A DNA stretch of 64,000 nt from Notospermus geniculatus (GCA_002633025.1 NMRB01000856.1:102844-166843); one strand, 5' to 3'. Shown: positions 10,172 to 21,090, numbered from the stretch's first letter. Notes: generated by a model not told the origin, from the sequence alone. Numbers and translations are program-made.

Positions 10172-10440
10172 TTCCGTCAGGGCCGAAGCCATAGCATTAT
10201 TGACCCTGCTAAGTACAGAAGAGGCCATCTCAAGCTACTCAATTTCCTCACTTGGATGGGGTCTTTTACTTGTTTCAAAGGCACAAGGCACCAAGGGTTA
10301 CTATGTCCCATGTGACGGACGTGGAGAGCCGGGAATGAAATCCCACATGGCCCGGGCTGGATTCGAACCCGGGACTTGCTGCTTGCTGAGTGGACGTGAT
10401 AACCCGGGGCTCGGCTATCAGGACGGCTCGTTAGTATCCT
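10172..10440 (-). mobile_element. tRNA-Ala-like SINE, reverse strand
   Basis: On the minus strand a tRNA-like head with B box GGGTTCGAATCC is followed by a body ending in GGCCCTGACGGAAAAAT-like sequence. The best-preserved member is 62870-63129; other copies are at 12235 and 39528, with a truncated one at 22498. Confidence 0.65.
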
Positions 10441-10668
10441 GTCTTCCAAGATCATGGGATTGTTCGAAAAGCTGTTGATGGAAAATGTGTTGATTGGTTG
10501 AAAAACCTTTGTTTGCTCTTTTGTTGAATGAGAGTGAGTGGGGTCGACTAATTGGTGAAGTTTTCGCTCGGCATTGACTGCTTTTCGGACGGTCGTGTGA
10601 TTATGAATTGCAGGTGCTACAGATCTTATCTCTCAGTAGGCCTGTCATTCTGAGTCTGAGTACACAGA

Positions 10669-10805
10669 CAGGGCCGTATTTAACTTTTTGGTCCAGGGGG
10701 GCAGGAGCCTCTCAGGGGGGGCAGAAGACCTCTTTTTGCCGTGTTTTGCCCAAAATCTGCATGAAAATCACGTTTTTTGGTTGGCCCCCTTTAAATACGG
10801 CCCTG
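10669..10805. mobile_element. CAGGGCCGTATTTAA MITE, 137 bp
   Basis: TIR CAGGGCCGTATTTAA, flanked by ACAGA on both sides (5-bp TSD). It has an internal deletion relative to 12732-12901. Confidence 0.75.
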
Positions 10806-11066
10806 ACAGAGCAGCTTTGGATTCATGAGACCAGAGTCAACCATCTGGAATTGTTACCGTGAGAGCAGAAGGCCTAAATCCTAAAAAAGTGAGGTACAAC
10901 TGCTTACAGCGCCTCCTAGACCTGGTGGCGGTAGTTCGCATTGCTTCATTTTCATGTGGTTTCCTTATTTGACTTACAAACCTTAGTTACTGGTAGTTAA
11001 AGACCGGTAGTTGAAGAAGAATAGGAAAGAAAAACAATTTTAATTTTGAAAAAAGCAAAAAATATG

Positions 11067-11139
11067 CGCCCAACGTGGGGCTCGAACCCACGACCCTGGG
11101 ATTAAGAGTCCCATGCTCTACCGACTGAGCTAGCCGGGC
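11067..11139 (-). tRNA. tRNA-Lys-CTT: tRNA-Lys (anticodon CTT)
   Basis: Read on the minus strand this is a complete 73-nt tRNA. The acceptor stem GCCCGGC pairs with GTTGGGC and is followed by discriminator G. The D arm contains TAGCTCAGTCGGTAGAGC, the anticodon loop is CTCTTAA (CTT) on a TGGGA/TCCCA stem, and the T arm contains GGGTTCGAGCCCC. Both pol III boxes are intact and a T run follows the 3' end within a few bases. All helices pair, so it looks functional rather than SINE-derived. Confidence 0.93.
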
Positions 11140-11405
11140 TGCGATGCTATTTTCGCAGATGAAGATTATTACATGGGAAGAGTCACTTGCACGCTGCTGC
11201 CATCTATAGATTGATGGAAGAACTACACTCTACATGACCAGCAGGTGTCCTCCTCCTTTTGTGTGATAACATTGAAACTGCGCATAGAAATTTAATGAAA
11301 TCTAAAGTGCTGTTGACAAAACCACTTTTCAATAAAGCGTCAAATTTTGATTTGATTCTCATCTCTCAAACTTTCTTTATTTCTCACTTTCTGAGCTTGG
11401 GTCAA

Positions 11406-11790
11406 AAAAGCTGTATTCCAGTTTGCGGACAACAACCTGGGGACGAGGTTGGTGCGTCCATAGCGCCGCCTAGCGCCGACCTGTGAAACGCAATGCCAAC
11501 CAATATGGTGGACTGCCTTCAGAATTGAGAAATTTCGAGGTCAAATTAGCGAGTTTTTCATCTGTTTTGTCGTCATCTGGGCCAATCTGACAACAACATT
11601 CTGTGTACGTAAAACTGTTTTTTATTCCTCCTCAGTTTTGTTCGATGACTCCGTAAGTTTGGCGAGATATTTAGCTTCAAAGTGGCATAAGAACAGATGG
11701 GCTTGTTTGTCACTGAGCCTGATGTAAGGGTATACATTGTATGCATGTATCATTGTATGCATTGTATGTACAGAATGTGTCAAAATGTAA
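11406..11790. repeat. Repeat block shared with 28129-28510
   Basis: AAAAAGCTGTATTCCAGTTTGCGG... to ...TGTCAAAATGTAACAGGTGTT is nearly identical to 28129-28520. After this point 11790 continues into the duplicated 1.5 kb block, whereas 28520 continues into the RAB27 segment. This marks a duplication junction. Confidence 0.8.
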
Positions 11791-12234
11791 CAGGTGTTAT
11801 CTCTGCAGGTCTTGTCACATCCTGGAACTCCACGTGTATTGGCTACGTCATAAAGACTACGACACACGTTTGTGCGAGCGTAGTCGCGAGGGCGGAGCGA
11901 TGTCACAACCCTTGGTAGCCAAGATGGTCGACAGTAGTAGTGGACAGCATTGATAACAGTTGAGTAAACTGATGACCAGTGATGATCACCTGCGGCATGT
12001 GCCTGCTTTTGCTGGAGGGGGTCACAGTTGTATATCCCTGAATGGCGACCCCTCATCAACCCGTGCTGGCACCTATCAGGTGAAATTGTAACTACTTTTG
12101 TTTCATGACCCTGTGATGTTGTCCAGTGATAATTGTAATTGTACAGTACATGTATACCTATGTGTATGATTGTTTACAAGCCAGTCAATAAAGCCCACTG
12201 TATATAATATTACACTTCGTATTTTGTTACATTT

Positions 12235-12490
12235 TTCCGTCAGGGCCGAAGCCATAGCATTATTGACCCTGGTTAAGTATGGAAGAGGCCATCTCAAGCT
12301 ACTCATGTTCCTCACTTGGATGGGGTCTTTTACTTGTTTCAAAGGCACAAGGCACCAAGGGTTACTATGTCCCATGTGACGGACGTGGAGAGCCGGGAAT
12401 GAAATCCCACATGGCCCGGGCTGGATTCGAACCCGGGACTTGCTGCTTGCTGAGTGGACGTGATAACCCGCACTCGGCTATCAGGACGGC
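12235..12490 (-). mobile_element. tRNA-Ala-like SINE, reverse strand (duplicate copy)
   Basis: Second copy of the 10172-10440 SINE inside the duplicated block. Confidence 0.6.
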
Positions 12491-12731
12491 TCGTTAGTAT
12501 CCTGTCTTCCAAGATCATGGGATTGTTCGAAAAGCTGTTGATGGAAAATGTGTTGATTGGTTGAAAAACCTTTGTTTGCTCTTTTGTTGAATGAGAGTGA
12601 GTGGGGTCGACTAATTGGTGCAGTTTTCGCTTGGCATTGACTGCTTTTCGGACGGTCGTGTGATTATGGATTGCAGGTGCTACAGATCTTATCTCTCAGT
12701 AGGCCTGTCATTCTGAGTCTGAGTACACAGA

Positions 12732-12901
12732 CAGGGCCGTATTTAACTTTTTGGTCCAGGGGGGCAGGAGCCTCTCAGCTGCTCAGGGGGGCAGAAGACC
12801 TCTTTTTGCCGTGTTTTGCCCAAAATCTGCATGAAAATCACGTTTTTTGGTTGGCTCAGGGGGGCAACTGCCCCCCTCGCCCCCCTTTAAATACGGCCCT
12901 G
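12732..12901. mobile_element. CAGGGCCGTATTTAA MITE, 170 bp
   Basis: Same insertion as 10669-10805 (ACAGA flanks) but with a fuller interior containing GGGGCAACTGCCCCCC. Confidence 0.75.
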
Positions 12902-13162
12902 ACAGAGCAGCTTTGGATTCATGAGACCAGAGTCAACCATCTGGAATTGTTACCGTGAGAGCAGAAGGCCTAAATCCTAAAAAAGTGAGGTACAACTGCT
13001 TACAGCGCCTCCTAGACCTGGTGGCGGTAGTTCGCATTGCTTCATTTTCATGTGGTTTCCTTATTTGACTTACAAACCTTAGTTACTGGTAGTTAAAGAC
13101 CGGTAGTTGAAGAAGAATAGGAAAGAAAAACAATTTTAATTTTGAAAAAAGCAAAAAATATG

Positions 13163-13235
13163 CGCCCAACGTGGGGCTCGAACCCACGACCCTGGGATTA
13201 AGAGTCCCATGCTCTACCGACTGAGCTAGCCGGGC
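13163..13235 (-). tRNA. tRNA-Lys-CTT: tRNA-Lys (anticodon CTT), duplicate
   Basis: Identical to the tRNA at 11067-11139, including flanks and the downstream T run, because it lies in the duplicated block. It is equally intact. Confidence 0.93.
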
Positions 13236-13499
13236 TGCGATGCTATTTTCGCAGATGAAGATTATTACATGGGAAGAGTCACTTGCACGCTGCTGCCATC
13301 TATAGACCAGCAGGTGTCCTCCTCCTTTTGTGTCAACCTCGTACCCAGGGGTTTGTGCGCTCCTGGGCTCTGGGTTGACGCTTACAAACCCCTGGTCTCA
13401 TATCTGAATTCCGGCATGTGATTGGTCGCCCGAAGTAGAAGAAAGTGATGTCACACAATCGTGACTATTATTAGTAACAAAGCACGTGTGTTTGCAGTT

Positions 13500-13631
13500 T
13501 TTTGTAAACATCATGCGTGCCCTCAGTTCGGCTAAGATCTGGTCATTTTGTGGTTCAATCAAGGGATTTTACCGTGTACAATCTAAATGGATATTATATT
13601 CGAAACACATCTAGACGAACGGATGATGCAG
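13500..13631 (+). other. Candidate 5' leader exon with consensus donor
   Basis: GATGATGCAG|GTAAGTATA at 13631 is a perfect donor. The upstream 130 bp begins after TTTTTTGTAAAC. The ATG at 13513 runs 32 codons to a TAG before the donor, so it would be untranslated or spurious. It sits upstream of RAB27 on the same strand and could be a leader exon, but nothing links them directly. Confidence 0.22.
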
Positions 13632-13926
13632 GTAAGTATATAACGCCCGATCAACCGCAATTTTACTTATTTAATCGAGTCATATCCGTCTGTACATTTT
13701 TGTACACAGTGATGCATGACGGAAAACTGACTCGATCAAACATTCGCTTTCAACCCCTAAACCAAAATTTTATCTCTTATTATAAAAATTACTAGTCTAA
13801 GAGTGCTAACAGATGTCGATTCATTTAGTGACAGGCACAGAAAACTCTTATTTCGGTGTGTTTTGTTGATGAAATGAAGTCACTTACTCAGTGTCGGAGA
13901 ATGAAGATAGGTGGCGCTGTGAGGAG
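13632..13926. other. Intergenic, nothing recognised
   Basis: A short stretch, CACAGAAAA.TCTTATTTCGGTGTG (13836-13865), recurs near 27955-27985, upstream of the second RAB27 segment. Confidence 0.4.
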
Positions 13927-13948
13927 NNNNNNNNNNNNNNNNNNNNNN
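13927..13948. other. Assembly gap of 22 N
   Basis: The N run falls exactly where the first RAB27 segment begins to match the second, so the join is uncertain. Confidence 0.99.
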
Positions 13949-14300
13949 TTGTCACTGAGCCTGATGTAAGGGTATACATTGTATGCATGTATCATTGTAT
14001 GCATTGTATGTACAGAATGTGTCAAAATGTAACAGGTGTTTTCCCAAAGTTACTGTTGCATGTAACACAGCTAATTTTGGCAACATAGGGGCTTGAGGCG
14101 TGCATTGCACAGGGGGGTTGTGTTTCCGACTCACTGTACTCAGGAGCATGCCAAGGTAGGGAGAGGCCTACCCCGGTAACATAAATAACAACAAACCCTG
14201 GTCTATGCCGGCCTAGGCCTACCGATCTTTTTTGCAGGCTTACCATTCAGGCCTTAATTTAGAAGCAGGAGGCATCAGTATTGTCTGCCGATGTAACATC

Positions 14301-14603
14301 CAGGGTTTCCGCCAGAGGGTAAAATGGGTAAAATTCCGTACCCTTAAATTTTTCCAGGGTACGGATCCGTACCCTCAAAAATGTTGGGTAACCATTTTTC
14401 TATGACATGCCGGATGAAACCAAACAATCGGCATGACCGGCACGGGGATTTTATGCTTCAAAATACGCCTAAAATGGCACCAAACATCGTTTAAACCTTT
14501 TAAAAAAATTTTTAAAAATTTCAAAAAATTTTTTTCAAAAATTTTTTTTTTCAAAAAATTTTTTTGGGTCCGTACCCTTTTTTTTTTTCTGGCGGAAACC
14601 CTG
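14301..14603. mobile_element. CAGGGTTTCCGCCAG MITE, 303 bp
   Basis: TIR CAGGGTTTCCGCCAG...CTGGCGGAAACCCTG with ACATC on both sides (5-bp TSD). The interior has repeated GTACCCT and an AAAAATTTTT tract. Its duplicate is at 28782-29084; other family insertions are at 16926 and 50679. Confidence 0.8.
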
Positions 14604-14740
14604 ACATCTGCCAGTGTTTTTATCTATCGTTGTTCCCCCTTATTATATTGTTCAGGAAACGCTGTCACTGACAGTGCCAGATAGATCGACAAATTTCTCC
14701 GTGTGCCCTCTATTGTCAAGTTGCAACTTATTCCGTCAGG

Positions 14741-14950
14741 CAATAGAGGCCTTGCATATGACGTCACAAGCCGCCACGCTGGGGGACACATGCTTCAGAG
14801 GCGCAGCGAACTGAGCCGTGCATGTCCCAATGACGTTAACGTCAAACAATAGCGTGGCGCACTTCACATCCCGGTCAGCTCACACCTCTGCGCCCTGTGT
14901 CCTCCAGCATGGCCGCCAGGGTGGATGACGTCATTGCAAAGCCTCTATAG
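14741..14950. mobile_element. MITE with CAATAGAGGC and TGACGTCA in its ends
   Basis: CAATAGAGGCCTTGCATATG followed by ACGTCA pairs with TGACGTCATTGCAAAGCCTCTATAG at the right end. Its duplicate is at 29222-29431. Confidence 0.6.
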
Positions 14951-16232
14951 GAGGGGAACACTCACAGATGGGGAACACTGAAAAACATTACACCCCTCAT
15001 ACCTACATAGGCCTACATGTAGGTTGAAACATATTTGACTGGCTGCGGGCTGGCCTACAATTTTTACCAGCTATCTATTTCAGTGACACTTTTTTGATAT
15101 TGTGTGTTGTACATGATACATGTATATTGTGTCATTCATAAAATCGGCATCATTATTGCGCAGTAATTCTCGTAATGAGTAAAACTACCCGTCATTAGTG
15201 TGTACATTGTGTATACATGTATTTCACGTCATTTTAGAAACTCTGTTCTCGTGGCCTCTTTCTGGTCAACTCATAGTCTCTGTTGACAGATACGTTCCTC
15301 TGTTGTATTCATGATTAAAAAAAGAGCATCCATTTGTTTGTGTACGAACAGCCATCATCTGCAGGTCCCTATGCATCATGGACGGTGGCGGGTACATGTA
15401 GGCATCACTGGTACATGTGACCCGCTCCAGCAAAAGTAGGCACATGTCGCAAGTGATCGTCATCACTGTCATCAGTTGTTTGCTCAAATTATCGCTGCTG
15501 TCAACGATTGTCAACCTGCAGAGATGTAGGCCTACATTTGTGTAAGGCTACAAACACTTCCCTTGGTTGCGAAAAGCGCCTACTTTTGTGCTGGAGCGGC
15601 CCATGAAAGTGTAGCCTATGTCTGAATTTGATATCCTGTAATTGGCGTACTTATAATAATGATTTAGTAAGTACATGTAATATAATGTGTTTGTTTGGCT
15701 GATTGTCTAGGATGGGTAGCTGAAATCATTGTTGATAGTGCCCAGAAATGTAAGTCATGAACATTAAGTTTATGTCCACCTAATATCTTGGATATTCAAG
15801 GCTCAAAATAACTTTTTTTACTTGTGTAGCAAAATTGCCAATCAAGGGTTCCACTTGATTCGCAATTTTGGTACTTTGTGTAGCAACTTTTTTTGTCCAT
15901 TCAACATGTTCAACAGCGGAAGCCATCTTGCATGGCTGTTGATGTCAACCTCGCACACAACAACACTCACTCATGCATGGCGAACATACTGTGACTCATG
16001 TGTAACAATCATGAATGCTAGGTTTGGTTGGTGTTGTTAGTTGCCGATGAACTATGTACTGACTGACTCCTCGACGGCCGCTGCTGGCCAGCCACGGCTG
16101 TCTCTACTTGAAAACGATGTGTAGCAATTTTGCAAATGTACCTCCTCGGCCATATCGCACTTTCTGATTTTTCTGTCGCATGCGATACCGCTTATTTTGA
16201 ACCTTGATATTTCAAATACTACTGGGTCAATT
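14951..16232. other. Intergenic, nothing coding
   Basis: TACATGTA and TAGGCCTA motifs are frequent. No exon, tRNA or element with clear ends was found. The matching region in copy 2 is 29432-30703. Confidence 0.45.
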
Positions 16233-16236
16233 TTAA

Positions 16237-16446
16237 CTCTTTCAGTCCCAGGCAATTTTTCCGCCGGGACTCCCAGATCCAGGCGATTTTTTTGAGAAGG
16301 CAAAAAACTTCAAGATTTTTAAAAAAACTACTTTGCCAATCTTATCTTGTCGAAAATTGGGTTTAGGGGTGGACGGATATATTCGTCCATAGGATTTGAG
16401 AGTGATTTTGGCAAACGGATATATCCGTCCATAGGACTGAAAGAGT
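16237..16446. mobile_element. TTAA-flanked MITE with CTCTTTCAGTCC TIRs
   Basis: CTCTTTCAGTCC and GGACTGAAAGAG are perfect inverted ends with TTAA on each side. It contains two copies of ACGGATAT(A)T(C/T)CGTCCATAGGA; copy 2 at 30708-30887 has lost one. Confidence 0.68.
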
Positions 16447-16925
16447 TAACACAGAGGAAACCAGGGTACCCATAAAAAATGCACCGTCACCTAACATGCC
16501 TAACCTACCCCAAATTGACATTTTATGTTTTGATTTCAGATTTTTCCCGCCCCGGCTGTGATGGTCGACCATTGATATCAGAAAGATTGGCACCTCAGGT
16601 ATGTAGCAAGTAAAATTACCAGTCAAAAGGGGGCAGCACGGTCTCATTCCGCAATAGTCTGCAGTTTTCACCAAAGCTTTAGGATTCATTTCCCGGATAT
16701 TTTTCAGTATGTTAAAGATAGATTCAGCCTCTATAGAGGAATGCGGTAGGAGTCTTATCTCTGCATGATTCTTCAACCCCTTTTAGGCTGTGTGCCCACT
16801 GCAGGCAAACTGGCGAAGCGGCGTGAAGAAAATTTCGCTTGCGATGTTGCAAAAGTATTTAACTACTCTGGAAGCATTGACGTGTACCAACAGAGATTGA
16901 CCAGCGCTGGTGATCGCACAGCAGT

Positions 16926-17175
16926 CAGGGTTTCCGCCAGAAAATATTGCGAGGGGGGCTCGCGGACCCGGGGGGAGCTCGAGGGGGGGTGTCCCCCCCC
17001 TCAACCAAAAAAATTTTGCGATTTTGAACCTTATGCCATTATTTGCACATCACACTTGGTGAAAAACTGGAACTTTAAATCACTACTCTGCAAAGTTGAG
17101 GGGGGCTCAGCCCCCCTTGATGAACTTGAGGAGGGGCCTGAGCCCCCCGGCCCCCCCCCTCTGGCGGAAACCCTG
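16926..17175. mobile_element. CAGGGTTTCCGCCAG MITE, 250 bp
   Basis: TIR as at 14301, with GCAGT on both sides (5-bp TSD). The interior is G/C-skewed with GGGGGGCTC/GAGCCCCC arms. Its duplicate is at 31359-31608. Confidence 0.8.
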
Positions 17176-17244
17176 GCAGTATGTTTTCATATTTGGCTGC
17201 GCGAAGTACATGGAATCCCTGATGAGCGCAGTGTTGGCAAGAAG

Positions 17245-17353
17245 CAGGCCTTGCCGTTTGACGGGCGCGATTTTGCATGCACCTCGCAAACAATAGAATT
17301 TGTATTGTTTGCGAGGTGCATGCAAAATCGCGCCCATCAAACGGCAAGGCCTG
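17245..17353. mobile_element. Hairpin MITE, 109 bp
   Basis: CAGGCCTTGCCGTTTGACGG pairs with CCATCAAACGGCAAGGCCTG. Same family as 3042-3150; its duplicate is at 31678-31790. Confidence 0.7.
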
Positions 17354-17967
17354 AAGAAGTCCCTTATCTTTGCTGGTCTTCACCTCGGTGCTTCCACACT
17401 TCATTTGCAGTGTGCACGCAGCCTTACTTGGATTTTAGACCCTCGTTTTAGACCCTGATGGAGGTAGTGTGGCAGAGAAGGGCTCTGATGACCTTGAATG
17501 CCAGATATACCCCTTATACCCCAGATAGCACAGAAAATTTGATGACCAGCCTACATACATTTATGTAGATTCAGGGTCAAATGATTTGGGGGTATAACTG
17601 GTGTCAGGGGGTCGTAGCCACGTGTGTAGGGTAGATCTCCTGAAGCCCGTGTCCAGAGGGTGTTGGTGTTATTGTATTGATGATTTCCCTGTGAAGGATG
17701 TGTTAGAATAGAGGACTAGTCTAACTGGTCAAGAGACCTTGCGGCCCATTTCCAGTACGACAGTTTTCGTTACGTTTAGCGGCGAGGGGAGCAGTGTTCA
17801 CAGGATCCTGGTAGGGTGTCCTTCGATAAATTAGCAAATCGTTGTGTGTGCGTTATTTTAAAACATCCCAGTGCCTGTGAAAACAGCAAAGCGGGGATTA
17901 CAGCGGAAACGGCTGTCGTGGAAATGGGTGTTAATGGTCCGGGGCGGTGTACGATTTTTGGGGGGTA

Positions 17968-18207
17968 CAAGACGATTCTCGAATTCGCAGATCTGCACAC
18001 TTCCGCCGAAATCACAACCTCAGTCTGAAACTGAATGACGTGATGCAGAGAACCCCATAACAGTGACTTCGATGACGTTGTGTTGGAGTCGAACAATGCT
18101 GAGTCATGGATTGCGTCACGTCAGCTGGTTTCAGACCGAGGTTGTGTTTGCGATTTCGGCGGAGGTGCGCTGATCTTTCTTGTTTATGAGAAATTTGAGA
18201 TTTGTCT
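17968..18207. mobile_element. MITE of the ACTTCCGCCG family
   Basis: AGATCTGCACACTTCCGCC pairs with GGCGGAGGTGCGCTGATCT, and the outer ends also pair. Relative of 2491-2664; its duplicate is at 32376-32615. Confidence 0.55.
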
Positions 18208-18284
18208 ACAGGTTAGCGCAGATGTTAGAGTCGGTGTGTGTGTGTGCATTTAGAATAGATCCCCTGATCCCCCCAAGACCATCC

Positions 18285-19581
18285 CAGTGTTCTCCACTGC
18301 CATTGGTGATGACTCGGCGGGTTCGAGCGCCGGCGCGAGAAAAAGAAAAAGTGGGGGGGGCTGGGGGCCCTCCCTCCAGAAAATTTTGGATTCCAGACCC
18401 CCTAAGACGTCATTTCCTCGCATCTGAGTGGATATTTCAACATATTAGAAGGAGCTGGAATGCTTATTTTGAATAGGAAATCTCGGAAGTCGGGTGTATT
18501 TCACCGATGTCGGAGAGGTATGGGGGAAAAAACAATCTGAGATGACGACTAAAACCAGTAATAAAGGAGCCTGAAGCACATCAGCATGGTACACAATTCA
18601 CTCTTAGCATATTGTGATGGTTCAAAACTTCCTTGTTTCCGCCCCATCGGAGAAAATCCAGACAAACTACAGCACACAGTTCGACATGTTCGATGATATG
18701 ACGCACTCATCCATGCTTCCTGCAAGTGTCAGCATCCCATGCACATGGTTGCCAAATATAGTTGAAACAATGATGTCACAATGGAATCCCTGTGGCATCC
18801 CCTCGCCCATTGGATGATTAATGGGTCACGCAGTCTGGGTCATGTATTTGAATATGCAAATTATGCAAAGTGCCTTCCCAGTTCCTCAGATGGGGTTTCC
18901 CGCCATGAAACATTGTCAGGCATGCTCATTTAAGTAAGTCGGATGGCAGTCTTTCTTTGACTTTAAGTAAATATACAGGACCTGGAGCAGTAAACAATGT
19001 ATGATGTTACATCTTTGGAAAGGATATTTTGTCAGCATCACAACCAAATAAGTTTTAGTTTGTCTGGGTTTTTTTCGTGTGAGAAAGATAGCCTTGAGTG
19101 AATGAAAGATCGTTGACAACTGCACCTTGCTACGGCGTTTAGTAACCTCAACATCTAATCTAAGTAAATATCAGTTTAATGGAAAGAAAGTACCAACCAA
19201 CACTGGCATGACTGGGAAGCACACTCTTTCTGGATTACAGCCAAATAGTTTACAAAGGAATGTAGAAATACTTTGAGAGAAATGGTGAAGGAAACGTGAC
19301 GATCTCTTCTCAGATTGAATGCTGACGTCGAGAGTTCCATCAATGAAGCCGACTTCAAGGTTGCGTCAGTTAGGAAGCCGTGTCTGTCAACCAGTTGAGT
19401 ACCTGATTATTGCTTGGATAACGATGTCAGAGGGAGTTGTAGAGAAAGAACTTTTTTCTTTTTTTGACTCGGCGGTGAAATTTTTAGACTCGGCGGCACA
19501 TTTATGACCCGGCGCCATAGGTCCATTGGGCCTCCATGAATCGGCGCACCGCCGAGTCTTGGAAGGTAGTGGAGAACACTG
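18285..19581. mobile_element. DNA transposon, 1297 bp, CAGTGTTCTCCACT TIRs
   Basis: CAGTGTTCTCCACTGCC at the left and GGTAGTGGAGAACACTG at the right are inverted, with GACTCGGCGG sub-terminal in both ends. CATCC flanks each side, while copy 2 has the single CATCCAGGG at 32688-32696, the empty site. No transposase frame is visible, so it is a non-autonomous deletion derivative. The CAGTG ends and 5-bp TSD fit a hAT-like (5-bp class) element by inference. Confidence 0.82.
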
Positions 19582-19789
19582 CATCCAGGGTGTTGTTGGT
19601 ATTTGGCATGGGTAAAGTTGCTGTGAAATGATGTAAGACAAAGACTGGTGGGGGTGGCGGCATTAGTGACGGGGATTTTATTTGCCCCCTGGTGGGAAAA
19701 GTTGTTTTGCCGTGATGTCTGGGGCCATATTCATGAAGCGTTCACAACTTTGAGAGCATGTAAAAAAATCGTTGGCTGCATATGTAAGG

Positions 19790-19965
19790 CGGTCTTGGGA
19801 AACCCGTCAGATGTCGCGTTTGAGGAAAGTGTTAATGGCCTTGGTGAACCCGCTCATTTCAATAGCTGAAATGTATAGCAACAGGTAAACAGTGGCAAAT
19901 TAATGCACAGGCAATCTGACAACCCTTGTTGATCATTCAGCGACTTCTGACAGGTTTTCCTAGAC
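19790..19965. mobile_element. Fragment of the GTCAGATGTCGC element family
   Basis: GTCAGATGTCGCGTTTGA...CAATCTGACAACCCTTGTTG matches, partly in inverted order, the 6066-7250 repeat. Copy 2 is at 32920-33085. Confidence 0.5.
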
Positions 19966-19971
19966 CGTCTC

Positions 19972-20146
19972 CAGGGACGGATCCAGGATTTCGGGAAAGA
20001 GGGGGCGCACTGCGCTAGAAACATTGAAATCTACGGTCAATTTCAATGGTTTGCTCCAAATTTCAGAATTTCACGGTCAATTTTAAAGATTTTTTGGCCG
20101 AAAGGGGGGGCGTGCGGTGGGTGCGCCCCCCTTGGAGCCGCGCCTG
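19972..20146. mobile_element. CAGGGACGGATCCAGG MITE, 175 bp, 5-bp TSD
   Basis: The left end CAGGGACGGATCCAGG pairs imperfectly with the right end, which reads CAGGCGCGGCTCCAAGG on the reverse strand. GTCTC is duplicated. Copy 2 retains the single GTCTC at 33086-33090 (CTAGACCGTCTCACATG), the empty site. Confidence 0.8.
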
Positions 20147-20254
20147 GTCTCACATGTATTCCTGATTGTCCAAAGACTGCCTTACAATAGATTTGCACGC
20201 TCCCAAAGCTGTGAGGGCGTTGAGAATATGGATGGTGCCTGGCGTTGGTTCCTG

Positions 20255-20645
20255 GCGTATAGAGGTTTCCCACGTGACGTCATCAAGGCCGCGTTGGCCG
20301 TCAAATTGACCACGTGTTTCCTGAAGGAACGTCACGATGACGCAATGACGTTATTTCGGGTCATGTCTCGTCGCGTCATGCGGAACGTCAATCCACGTGT
20401 AGCACCCTATTGACGCCAGTTTGCATCATTTTGACGGCCAGTCACATGACTTGATGACGTCTGTGGGATTCCTCTATAGAGGCTAGGCACATGACGTCAT
20501 CAGCCCGCGTGCTGCGATGTGACGCCATGTTGGATGGAACGTTCTGGCATTCTGACGCAGCACATGTGACGGTCTGCTCCGTCCATTTTCCATCCAGCGT
20601 GGGGGCATACCCATTGATGACGTCAGTGCATAGCCTCTATTGAAG
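20255..20645. mobile_element. Pair of TATAGAGG-bounded MITEs dense in TGACGTCA
   Basis: One element runs from GTATAGAGGTTTCCCACGTG to GATTCCTCTATAGAGG. A second runs from CCTCTATAGAGGC to GCCTCTATTG. Complete or near CRE octamers (TGACGTCA) occur at both ends. It lies immediately upstream of the RAB27 mini-exon; copy 2 is at 33185-33600. Confidence 0.5.
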
Positions 20646-20694
20646 TTTTAGTGATGATACTCTGTTACTATGGTAACCCTCCGCCTGTTTTCAG

Positions 20695-20728
20695 GTTATG
20701 GACCTGAGTGATAATCACATGGTATTTG
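20695..20728 (+). CDS. RAB27: RAB27 copy 1, candidate first coding mini-exon
   Basis: A TTTTCAG acceptor and a TTTG|GTAAGT donor bound 34 nt containing an ATG at 20698 that opens MDLSDNHMVF plus one base. Joined to the next exon (22366) the frame is continuous: the split codon gives Asp, then Leu-Glu, then the internal Met of MGDSTVM. It would add 13 residues before that methionine. The exon and both sites are identical in copy 2 (33652-33685). In-frame joining has a one-in-three chance of being accidental and the sequence is not a known RAB27 extension, so the internal start at 22374 is a real alternative. The 5' UTR must lie further upstream. Confidence 0.45.
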
Positions 20729-20872
20729 GTAAGTCCCCAAAATCTGAAAATAATCTGTAAGGCCTGCAAAAAACTGTTATCTTTTACTGGTGTCAGGTCA
20801 ATGGTTGACTTTCCAGCTGTTAGAGGGCACCACTATTTAGCGGGCCAAGAACATCATGGAATACAGGATATT

Positions 20873-21090
20873 CCTCTAAAAGAGTGCAGCACCTGACGGG
20901 ACAGCGTCCAAGACGTCCCTCATGTCATTCATGATGTTTTGAGGCGAGACGAAAAAAGATAAGATTGTTTCACGACGTCATGATCGCTGAAACAACCGGA
21001 ATTTTTTTCGAGTCGCGTCATGCGTTCAGAAATGACGTGTGGGACGTCGTGACGCTGACCCGTCAGGTGCTGCGCTCTTTTGGAGCGATA
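20873..21090. mobile_element. MITE with CTCTAAAAGAGTGCAGCACC ends
   Basis: CTCTAAAAGAGTGCAGCACC (then TGACGGG) pairs with CCCGTCAGGTGCTGCGCTCTTTTGGAG. It is rich in GACGT. Copy 2 is at about 33832-34050. Confidence 0.65.

Larger units (their letters stand above)
9750..11250. repeat. Segmental duplication, first copy (1.5 kb block)
   Basis: From ATCTCTGCAGGTCTTGTCAC to GACCAGCAGGTGTCCTCCTCC this block recurs at 11798-13312 with only scattered differences and small indels. Each copy holds a SINE, a CAGGGCCG MITE and a tRNA-Lys. Confidence 0.85.
11798..13312. repeat. Segmental duplication, second copy of 9750-11250
   Basis: This is the second copy of the tRNA-Lys block, inserted between 11790 and sequence otherwise contiguous with 13949 in the other RAB27 segment. 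Confidence 0.85.

Noticed and set aside
10107-10478. 123-codon open frame
   Set aside because: It lies wholly in a tRNA-derived SINE and its flank.
16765-17451. 228-codon plus-strand open frame
   Set aside because: It runs through two MITEs (16926-17175 and 17245-17353), has no family match and is broken in places in the duplicate.
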